From: Beroe ovata
Taxonomy: Eukaryota; Ctenophora; Nuda; Beroida; Beroidae
Length of the DNA stretch: 64,000 nt
Direction: 5' to 3'
Assembly: GCA_946803715.1 (NCBI GenBank)
Contig: CAMPET010000018.1
Coordinates: 273,526-337,525, forward strand
This document shows, in pieces, positions 13,322 to 25,300 of the stretch. The first letter of the stretch is position 1. Every line of letters starts with the position of its first letter. The notes under the pieces were generated by a model. That model saw nothing but the letters and a program-made list of their open reading frames with translations, was not told where the DNA came from and did no database searches. Position numbers and translations under genes: made by a program.

Positions 13322-16300
13322 TCCATTATCTTCTACTGTCTGCACAGTCAGCATATCGGTCCTTACATAATTACTATCAATTGCGTGTATTATAAGATGT
13401 ACGCCAGTACATCTTATGGTCTGGGATTTCTAATTGATTCCCAACTTGGGGACAGAATTTATGAAATATGGGGCAATCTCACGCATCACAATAAATTCAT
13501 CCGAATTGATTCATGTATTTTGATATCATGTATTTTAAATGCTATAATCCACACGATATAATTCATTGCTCTCTCTCCCCTGCAGAATGTCGAGCCGTTT
13601 CTCTGCGATTGTAAGTCCATGGGGAAGCGACTTGAGGACCTAGGTACTGTTTGTTCTCGTGCTGATAATCGCTGCTTCGTATTAATGCAGTGATTCCTTT
13701 TAGTAGTTTTCACCGATAAAAACGTTTTCAATACGATGCTATGAATAGAGTTACTGCTCATGAAATATCAGCGTCGGCCCACCATATGACGTGTCGAATG
13801 ACGTGTTTTTACGTCTCAGTTCGCCCCCTATTGGATGTTGAAAGTGTACTAGCAGAAACTTGCGACGTTGAATTGGTAACAGAAAAGTACACGAACTTGG
13901 CAGCACAAACAATGAAAAATCTGCACATACAATCACTCCTCAACGAAGGAAACATGTGAGTTGAAATCTCTCCACTTACCACTACGCTGCAGTAATGGAA
14001 ATCATATCTCCGTGTGAATGTTTTCAGTTTCTCAGACAACCCAACCAGCCTCCCTCGCCGAATTTCATACTCCCCCCTTCTTTGATTTGCTTCTAACTAT
14101 CTCACTGAGACCCCCAAATTCCAACCCCCCTCCCTCCATCCCCTGCCCCCTCCACAGAGGAGACTCCCCACTCTCCCCTGATTCTCACACCCCCGCCATC
14201 CCCGCCAGTCTGATCGAGCGGTACACGGAGGCGGCAGCAGATTTCCCCGACATGCAGGACACCCTGTCCAGTATATCGGATGCTCTGTCCCATCTCGGAT
14301 CTCTGCAGGACAGTGTCCATAACTTGGCTGAAAAGGGGCAGAACAAAGCGAAGAGCATGGCTGCTTACACCAAGTTTAAACGTAACTCTGATCATGTGAG
14401 TTCACTTTGTCGGGTGTTACTTTGTGATACAATTCAAAGCTAGTTGTATGAATTGAAAATATTCCTCCAGACATGGATTTCCATGCGATTATAAGAGTTT
14501 GTTTTCAATTCAACGTCTACTTACTTCAGTTATCAAAGGAAATTCGGCAATTGAAATCACAGATAGCTGATCTGAATGACGTGGGACTGTATGATGTAAG
14601 CACAGTGCAGAGCAAACAAGCGATGTTACAGAAATACCAACTAACACTTCAGGTAAAACTATGAATTTGGTTTTGGAACACTTGGATTTCCTCAACCCCC
14701 TCAAAAATTATTCCCAGAAGATTCTATCCAATTCAGAATCTGTGCTTCCATAGCATTTCCAGCCTTTTGTTTTGTCCAAAGAGATCTCCCAAAAAGCAAG
14801 GGACTGCAGATCTACAGTTAGGGCGACCTCTGTTCTACCATTAAGTGATATTTCTTCAGAATTTGGAGAGTAGCGTGAACCGATGTATAGATGAAGGCTT
14901 GAACATCGACGATATCAGTCGACTGAAGGATGCTGAGAAAGATGTCAAAGTACTGCAGAGTGATATGAAAACCCTCAAACTAGAGGAGAAGCAGAAACGG
15001 GAAAAGCTGGATGAGATTTTCGAGTTTCACAAGCTCGTCGAAGAGGTTGGTGATGCTCTGTGTATGGGGCAATGGGCATGATTGGATTTCACGTTGAATG
15101 CCCTGTGAATAATCAGTCTGTCTCGAATTGAATGTTGACATACGGTGCCAAAATGATTATGTTCTATAATATAGGAGACATTCACGAACTCACAGTTCAC
15201 ATGACCATATCAAGTATCCAATCTTTGTACCGTTCATAACATCTGTTGTACAGTCTATCACAGTTGACATAGTTGTGTTCATCAAATTCACTTGCTCAAC
15301 TGAACCTCCCCTCCTTCATTATTGACCCCCTCCCTCTTTTCAGTGTATGTCATGGTTTTTCTCCGGGATACAGAGGTTCACAGCGCAGCCTGTACAGCGA
15401 TGTAACACACTGGAGGGAATTTGTGAGCTGGAAGTAGAGTTGGATAAACATCTCTCACGATGCCCTATTGACGTAAGCTTTTCCTCCAAGAATATGTATT
15501 TTTGTTACCGAACATGGCGTTCAGGGAAGCAAAACTGTGACATGTTGTCATGGACGCCGTGGTGGTACCTATAGTGGCAATATTTGCCGCGGCGCGCGGT
15601 TACACCGGAACGCGCGGTTGTTGATGTAATGGATAATGCGCGCGGCCATGTGGTGATAAATAATTTAATTTACCATCAAATTTAATTTATCCGTTTGATG
15701 TATCATGCACGCGCGTTATTTAACGGCGGGAAATTGAATTAAATGATCCGTTATCATACACAATGTACTATACAATGTATACATTGGTGTGTGAAATACA
15801 TTTCTAATCAGGGATACGGTACTCTAGATACCCTTGGTACAACAATCGGAACCAAAGCTGTCATATCACGTATCAAGATGATCAAGACTAAATTCAACTT
15901 GTTCGAAAAGATTGTCACAGAACGGCAGGAATACTTGAGGAAGTTGAAGGGCGTGGTTTTAAATGATAGCAGAAACAATAATGAGGTTGTGGACATGGGA
16001 ACTTTAACTGGGCTTTCAGCTGCACCGTAAGTGCCATTCTGAGAATGAGAAAATGTGGTAAAATGTGATGAGAAAATGTGCTAATTTGCAAATCTGAAAA
16101 TTTGCTTTTTCCAGGAGGAAAGGAAATGCCACGCTGTCCGCTGGTGGAACACAATTTGACCCGAAGGACATATTTGGCTGTATCCGAAACTCAGCCGCGC
16201 AAACTGACATGGCCTGTGTCTGTAGCTCTGACAGGTTGAAACACATGTCAGCTCGTATAACCGCCGTGGAAACTAGACTTGGGATTCCGGATAGATCCAA

Positions 16301-19300
16301 CAAGCTGCCAGACAGCTCTGGTGTCTTAGAGAGACTAGCTCACATTCTCACTAGAATTGGGATCATTGAGAGTTATCTCAAGCGATTGAGGTTAGTTTCG
16401 GTTTTGATTCAGTTAACTATTGATTGCCAAGTCCTCACCAAAAATGCAGAATTGATTCGTTAGCATGTCTGTTTCACCGGACAACCACTCCAGTCTATCA
16501 AAATTATGTTTATTTCGATAGCTAATATCCCGTATCAAGCAGCGTATCAAGCAGTGTTAATTTTGTATCTGGATTCCATATTTAAGTTCCAGTCAACTAA
16601 TCTGAATATGCTTGACACTGTCATATTCATCGTGTCACAGTGAAGATGAATAATTCTAGACATTGAGTACATACTGGTTAAATCTAACTCACTCACTTGT
16701 ACTTGTCATATTCGATGTTCATGTTATTGTTTGTGATTTGTGAACCATTGAGTTTTCACAGAAAATTCAGTCTCGATTTCACATTGATTTTCAATTTTCC
16801 TAACAAACTGTGCCCCATTAGGTTCTCCTCTGTGTACGACACGTTCTACGACCACCCCAAACTCAGTACAAAGACGTGCTCAGAGCTCATGCTCGACATG
16901 ACACCAGTTCAAGACACATCAAGGACATCCTCCACTCGGACAGCGCCCCACTCTGGCACCACTCCAAATTCCTATTACTCCAAGAAATCTGATCTCGCCA
17001 TGTCAAGTTTAGCATCGCCCCGGGGTAGTGATAACAGAACTCGGAGTGTCACTTCGCCACGTAATGACACACTGTCACCCAGGGTGACGTCACCAAGGAA
17101 CAGCAACAACATGTCACCAAATCTGGTGTCACCACGGAACAACATCAAGTCACCGAATCTCACTTCTCCTCGCTCCTATCACAGGGATCCATCCTACAGC
17201 TCTCCTATTGTAACTCGAGACTGTTCCTCCCCAATTACCCGGGACATCAGTGCAAGACAGGAGCCCTGTCATCAAGCTGATTCCGACTCTTCACTCAAAA
17301 TACAACCTGATGACTCAGCTGCCACTCCACACGGTGGCTCATCAACAATCCCCGACTCTTCGCCCAACGTCTCCAGTCGGGGTGCCTTCTCCTCGAACAA
17401 CATGTCGCCGGAATCCCTCCCTGGCTCCGAGGCACTTCTCAACCAATCGGATGATCCGCTGAGCAATAACTCGACGTCATGTAGACTGAGCTCCCAGTAT
17501 ACCTCGACAATTCCACGGTCACCGTCCCCTAACGACGATGAAATTGTCCGTGACAAGTTGGCAGAGATAGAGACTCTCCTCCTTGACATCGAACACCAGA
17601 TTCACCACGATTTGAAGGTCCACAACGGCACTCAAACCGGCGAGGAATCCTTAGCTCCGACCAGTTCGGATTCATCGTCGCAAACGGAAAGCGAAAGCGA
17701 AACTGAGAGTGTGAGTACTCAGTACGAAACCGAAAGTGTATCCTCAGCGACGCAGTGTGAGAAATCTGCGTTCTCTGGACGAGGGGTGCAGGTCACACCT
17801 AACGCAGCACATGTCAGTACGGACACAGAAATAGTACTGTCCTCCTCCTCATCTCAGAGTGATCTGACAGACATCAAGAACCAGCAGTCACAGACACCTG
17901 TCAAGGCGCTCCGTCACACGTCATCGCAATATGTGGGGAACAGCACATCAGCCGGGGTGCAGTCCAATAACCCGGGTGTGGAGACAGGGGTACAAATGTG
18001 TCCCATCCACTGCGATGTGGGAGTGCAGAACTCGCGGGAATGCGCGCAGAGCAGCGCGCAAACCGATATTCTAGCCCGGACCTCCTCGGAGTCTCAAGTC
18101 GACTCAGAGTCGGCAGATTCATCCTCGCAAACCCAGATGATCGGACTATTCCCCGCGTCAGTGCAGACTGACGTGCAGCACTTTGCTGCCGGTTCAACTC
18201 AAACAGAGGTGGACAGTCAGGAAGTGGGTTTGACAGTTTTACCGGAGTCTGCCGATAGGGGCTCTACCGCAGACATCAAGTCGAGTAATCACAAGGAAGT
18301 GTCTGCCTCGATAAAACCCAAGAACCACAAGGGGGTCAGCGCAATCGTTCAGATGAAGACAGCCAGCACAGCTGCCAAGATAACACAACTTTTCCATAAA
18401 ACAGTGAACACAACACCAAAGTTCTATTCACCAGTGAGTAAGATAGGATAAAGTTGATAATTTCTTTCCTTCTACACCGAACTCGTATTCGACTAAGTCA
18501 CCACATCTCACATTACGTTCACGTCACCCCCTGAACTTCTCTCTACGAACTAATGAAAGGAACCCCAGGCCCAGGTACAGGTATCATGTAGCATGGCTCA
18601 CGCCACGGTCGACACCACCACTGACTTCTGGAGTGAGAGTAAAACGACAGACACTGACAATCTGGTTTACTGTCACGAGGAAAGCTCGCAAACTTCGCTG
18701 TTTGAGACTTACTATTCCGACAGCCAGGTAATTAATGTCTAGGCTGCGGGATACTTTCATCAATAATTCTTCATGACATTTGTCGATGAACTTTACAATT
18801 ATTATACAGCAATTATACAATCAAATCACTTTCGTCACACTCACACAAAACACGAAACTGTTCAACACGCCTGTAGCAAACTGAAGTCTTCAGGGTCACG
18901 GCCGACTTCGAAAGGCATACGCTACAGGACAATAACACATTCAAACAATCCATGGAGTATTCGTCCCAATGGGACGACGTCCCATATTACATCACTGGAG
19001 TAGAGGTTTCTTGTCCTCCTCCCCGTCCTCTGACACCACTTCCTCCCTCTTCCCCTCCGCCACACGTGGTACTCCTACCTCAGCGGGGGTGGCCGGTATT
19101 GGTTTCCCCGTGGTGTCATCAGACAGCAGGATAAACCCTATGCTGACCGTGGTAACAGCCCCGATAATCAGCATGACTAGCCGGTTGTCGAGGACGTTGA
19201 AGAGCAGGGCCATGTAGGGGCCTATGAAGGACCCTGCCCTGGCCGTGGCCAGGTTAAGTGCCATGACCGTGCCACGGTGGGAGGTTGGGGTGAGTTCAGC

Positions 19301-22300
19301 CACCAGGAGATAAGCCCCCGTCCAGCAGCAACTGTTGAATGGAGTGGATATGAGACACATTATCTCCGATAAGGTCACCGTATTGGAAATCTTCACCTGG
19401 GGGATTGCTAAGAGGACGAATGCCGATATGAGGAAAGTGTTGGCAATGAGAGCCCGTCTCCTGCCCAGCTTCTCTGTGATGAAGAACTGGTATCCGGTGA
19501 AAACTGCAATGACATTCCCCAGCGAGCTGATGGCTATGCTGGTATATGCGTCAGCACCAAGTTTAGTCCACCCGTAGGTCAAGCTATACGATTGCGATGA
19601 AAGACAGAGGTAAACGAGCATCATCATGATTCAGATTGTGTTCTTTGTCATGCGAGGGTACTTCACAAAATCTGACATTTGAGTGAGGAAGTTCTGATCA
19701 TAGTGGGTGTACTGCAGCTTCACCTTGCTCAGATCAAGTGGACTTTTGAAGAACTTGGCAAGTCTCCCAAACGTGCGCTTGGCCCCAATTTCATTTCCCT
19801 TAATGAGATGGAATCTGGGGGACTCTGGTAGAAGCAGTGCGGGTATTCCAGTGAGTGCTATTGCTACAAAACAGGCAAAGAATATGTTTCTCCACGTGTG
19901 AAGGATGAATGATAGTCCAATACCGACGTAGAGACCCATACTGAAGCTAAAGATGGTCATGATGGATGCCAAGTTCCTCAGTTTTGTGGGAGTGAACTCC
20001 ATGGCAATGGCCTGAACTGCAGTCTGGATGAGGAAACTCGACAGCCCTTGTAGAACTCGGAGTGGCAGCATTACCGTGTAACTGTGGACAAATACATTGC
20101 CCAGGGTGGCGGCTGCTGCCACTATAATGCCACCCAGCATGACTCCTCTCCGGCCGAATGTATCGAGGAGGAGGGAGGCGGGGAAGACTCCGACGAAAGC
20201 GCCCAGGAAGAAGAAACTCTGCAGGTTGGAAACTTTGTGCTCGTTAGAGCAGATCAGGTTCCAATCGATAGCATAGCTGGTCCTGGTGGTGTTCCACGCT
20301 ATGTCGACACCGGGTTCCAGAGAGTTCTGACAAATGGTGGTCTGGGTGTAGAAATCAGCGTCACTACTAGTCTGATTGTCTAGTAACTGGTAACATCGGG
20401 GAGAGGTACAATGCCACTCAGTGTACGGGATGAAGCCTGGTTTTGGGGGGGAGTCAAGTGATGGTTGACGGAAGTGTGTCTGAATAAGTTGTCATGAATG
20501 AGAAATCCTCAGACAGATTCACATCAATAAGCAAATAGATCTGCTCATTACCTGTGAAAACAGGGATCACTGCAAGAATAGGGACTGCAATCAGCGGCAC
20601 GATCATTTGGACTGCAATTATCAGATACCTCACGGAGACACTATCCCCTATAATCCTGCGAATTAATCGTCACCGTCAGTGGTACGGTCAGCGGTCGTCG
20701 GTGTGCTCGTGACTCGATAATTGAGTATAATATAAAGAATCGTATAGCAGCGGTTTTATCTCAAATCATTGCTCACTTGTTAATGATTTGCTCGATATCA
20801 TAGGTAACGGGCTCATCGCTGTCGCTGGATTCCTGCTCATCCTGGGAGAGCTCCGCCTCTAATTCCAGGACTTTCTCATCCTCCTCACTGTTATTCCGAT
20901 CCATCCCTCACTTGTGAATAGCCATGATCATATGTCAAGATAATATTAGTCCGCGCACGTGACCGGTACACCGTATCCCGCAATAACACTTAGACTCCAA
21001 TTCAGTGTCAGACTGAAGAATGCAAGACACTCATGAGTGGACACGTGTCGCAATCTATCCTTCACAAGGAAGTACAGACTGGTAAGTGCTATTTTTCTGT
21101 TATTTAAGCTTGAGTTGGAGGGCGGGGCTATTTTGTCGTTCAAAATATTGAGCATCAAATATTGGAGAACATTACGTTTTTCGGTGTCAAGTCCGAACTT
21201 AGCTCCCGGCCAGCGTAACGAAGTTAATATTCTTTCTGCGAGTAACATATTCCCAGAAAGCATCCCAAGCTTAATAGATAAAGACTAAGAGGCATATATG
21301 TTAAGAATATGTTAATGCCATGTTCTGAGTTTTAAATACATAGGGAGAGTAATATAAGTGCTGTTGTGCGAGTGTGGCAAAAATATTTCAAGGTGATGAG
21401 AGAACGGAGTTAGTAAAATCTGACTAGTATATAAAACTCAAGTCACTTGTCTTGATTCGTTGAAATAAATATAACGCGATGGATACGATATATTTCTACA
21501 AGAAGCAATGGCCGCTGAGGTCTTAATTTGGATGGATTTGTTTAAGATATCTATAAAGCAGATAGAGATACTCCAGTAATAGTCGTTAGAAAACTCAAAT
21601 TACAGGTTAATTAGGTATGTCAACAAATTATCAGGTTAAATCTCTCGGTTCTATCGAATTTCTCCTAAATTTCTATCCTCGTTTTGGAAAATATAATTGC
21701 AGAATCTTGCAAATATAATGGGAACAAACGTGAAAAGTATAGGAATAAGTTAGATATGATATAGGAATTTCGTCTAGTGAGAAAAGGTCAATCTGTATTC
21801 GGTTACATCCTCTTCGATTTTCGAGAGAAGAAAATGAATTATGTGACGATTTTTACACGTGATATAAAATAATCTGTAATTTGATATAAAAGCCATTTTC
21901 ATACTAGAATTATCGGTTGAGTCCTTATCATCTATCCATCTCATACGGTAGGGGTCACATTTGTACGAGACCTGCGATTGATAATCCTTCACAGATAAAG
22001 AAGTAGAAACAAGTGACAACGGGACGCTTGTATGCATAGCATCTGAGACAGGCTTGACACCACACTGAGACTGACACCACCAGTTATCTCAAACCGACGC
22101 ATCACTATTTGGCGTCCATTAATCTGAGGCAAAGGGCTGACATCACTTTGTACTTACACGGTACAGCAATGACGTACCACTGACAACAATAACCCACTTT
22201 GACGTTTCCCATTGACACCACTTATCCAAACCGTGACGTATCAACTGACACCACTACCATCACTCTGTGACGTATCCTTGACACCAGTTGTCCGTTTTGT

Positions 22301-25300
22301 GACGTCTCCCCGCTGACACCACTTATCCAAACAGTGGCGTATCCACTGACACCACCTACCCCCGCATAGGAGAAGATGACGACGAACAGGGATCACGCCA
22401 GTCTGTCCGCGGTAGCAGATCCATGCCGCGAGGGGGTCGCGGGTCACGCGTCACCGAACCTCACATGACATTCAAAGATGTGTCTTATATCAAGAACAAG
22501 ACACACGACCTCAGAGTTGCTAAGATACAGAAGAGTAAGGAGGAAGAGGAACAGAAAGCTGCCAAAGGTACGTATAGCGGTAGCTGTTTTTTGGTGTGTG
22601 CATCGACAATATAAACGTGCAATGTGTTTTAGATGACCGAATGACCAGTAGTTTCTACTATGAAAATTCGAGTAAAACAATCCATTAAGTTCGATCATGA
22701 TATATTGTGCTCTCAATATTGAATGCTAGGAACCAATGGATCGTAATAAATTCGACTCCCAGAAAGGAGAGTCGCCGCTAAACGGTCCAGCAAGAGTCGG
22801 GAGGACGTTGTCAAGCGATCGTCGTCCAGTCGGGATGATTTGCGGAGTATTACACAGGAGGAGGAGCTGGACAGCATGGTGTGTACCTGTCCAGTGTACT
22901 CGGCAGAGGACGGGAGTGTGGCGGGCGTGGGAGAGGTTCACCTCGCATTCCCGGACACCACACTAACCTACTCCGTAAAGGTGCGTGCGGTGAGCTATGA
23001 TTGCCCTATGATGCCCTATGATGTCCTATGATGCCCTATGATGTCCTATGATTGTCCTATTCTTATATTGAGAGCTGTGAATTTCCACGCGTCACATGCA
23101 CACATTTGTCAGATAGAAGATGGAGATGTCGAGGACGAAACTGAATCGGAGGAGGAAGAGGGTGATAATGAAGAGGGAGACGGGGGAGAAGGAGGAGGAG
23201 AATCTCCTAAACTCCCGAGGATGAACGTCGTGAAATCGAGTTTCAAGTTCCCGACGGAGGAGGCTCCTTCACCGATCACAGAATCACCCGGACACCACAA
23301 ATATACGATCCAAGAGAGCCTGCCTAAAAAGGTATTATTGCAATCAAATCACTCTCCTAAGACGCAAGTCTTTAAACGCTTATAGTGGTTTAGTATTCTC
23401 ACTCAAACTAATGACATCATTGACAAGTCTTTTACGATTGATCTAATACGTCCTATACTGCTACTATCTCTCGCATTACCTCATCCTTTATAGTGTCAAA
23501 CTGCGACCAATCACTTGCCCCCCTTCCCCCCCTTCTCCCTATGAATATATCTCCCAGTTTCAATAACCACCCTTCTCTTCCTGTTACAGCTCCAGTTTGT
23601 GATACAGGAGATGCTGGAGACGGAAGAACGGTACGTGGATGATCTGAACCACGTGGTCGAGGGGTACATGGAGCCCATGATTCACAACCCTGATCCTAAC
23701 ATCAGCGGGCTGGCTGAGAATGTGAGTAGCTGCTAGGGTAACAACCTACTAGCGGATAGTTATGTCAGTGATGATCGTTATCAATGTATATGTTCTGTCA
23801 ACCTGGCGGTCTTTAGTTCCTCATATATCAGAGGCGTGCGGTGGATGTGTAATTTAGGAAATTGGGGTGTACGGTAATCGAGTGACTCAGGGGGTTTAGG
23901 GGCAGGCCCCCAACTGCCAGAGGCTTAGCATGGACACCCCAATACCCCCACGGCACGCCTCTGTCACACATTTAAGTTTCATATCCGGTCTATATTTCCG
24001 TTTCCTTTACAACTTTATACCAGTTGAACTCCATTTTCAGATATTCCAGTATTTTGGCCAGATACACAGTTTTCATTCCAACACATTCATGTCATCTATC
24101 ATTGCTGCTGGAACTTCAGATAACCCACTGAAAGATATTGCTACCACATTTGTTAGGTTTGTATTAGGACTCTGATTTATCCCGAAATTGACAGAATGTC
24201 TGACTGTTTTGACAGTCTATCTGATACTGGATCCTATTCTTTTCAGTCATGAGCAGGAGTTGGCTGTCTACCTGTCGTTCATGGTACATGAGAGAAGAGC
24301 CCACGCTATCATACAGCAGCACCATGTTTGTATTCATAATTCTTAGATCTTGATCCATGTGTTGTACAGTAAGTTACTGAGTAAGTACTGGGTAACGCCG
24401 TTACTCAGTTGTCCGTTACTGTAACGGACAACTGTTACTGTAGTCGTGATTGGCATGATTTCTTCCCGGATTTACAACTGGAGAAAACACCTGTTTCAGA
24501 GTGGACTGATATCTGAGCTTGAGGCATCCTTGGATGACAAGTTGGGATTATCAGCCAACCTGCTCAAGCCAACACAGCGCATGGTCAAATACAAGCAGTT
24601 CCTCGATGTCATTGTGGACAAATGTCAGGTTTGCCCGAGACAGCGTCCAGCGACAAATAGGATCCAGTTTTAGTGATACCTATGAGNATGTAACTGACAT
24701 GTACTGACAGGATACAGGGTGTGTTGAGGATGTATCTGACGCTCATACCATGGTCACCAACATCCTAAACACAAGCAATGATCTATGTCACCTGCAAGCT
24801 CTACAACTCCCTCTCGATATCTCTCCTGATACCACGGGTAGGTATGAGGGTGGTATCTCACCTTGGTGAGGGTGGTATCTCACCATGGTGAGGGTGGTAT
24901 CTCACCATGGTGAGGGTGGTATCTCACCATGGTGTTGGTGGTATCTCACCATGGTGAGGGTGGTATCTCATCATGGTGTTACCATCTAGTTGTGTGCCAC
25001 ACCCTTATTCCTCAGATTCTAGTTTTTACATAATATTTTGTTACAATTATGGTCACGCCGTGCATTTTTATCACACTGAACGCTTGCTATCATGTTAAAA
25101 ACATGTTACAATTCTGTAGAGTATGGATTCAATCCCCGTGTGCCGAAACTAACCCACGCTAGCTTTGCAAAAACCCCTCATACTATATTAGGGAACAAGT
25201 GAAACGACTGACATGAGGCACTTGGGAGCCTTACCACTCCCTTTTGGTGTTTATTTGCACATGGTTCACAATGGTGCCTGAATATTAAACAATGAAAACG

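Larger units (their letters stand above)
9408..13585 (+). other. 4.2-kb intron of the RhoGEF
   Basis: This interval links the SEC14 exons (ending phase 0 at 9407) to a 25-bp exon at 13586. It holds a TG microsatellite (about 10771-10799), a tandem duplication around 11618-11720, and an AC run (13289-13319). An open frame at 9584-9706 begins after a CAG in phase 0 and could be an alternative terminal exon giving a SEC14-only protein, but nothing else supports it. No other exon was seen. Confidence 0.5.

Noticed and set aside
20437-20551. Earlier 3' splice site at TTATTCAG for the third transporter exon
   Set aside because: It gives the wrong phase after exon 2 and a quick stop; the CCAG ending at 20437 keeps frame and has a pyrimidine tract.
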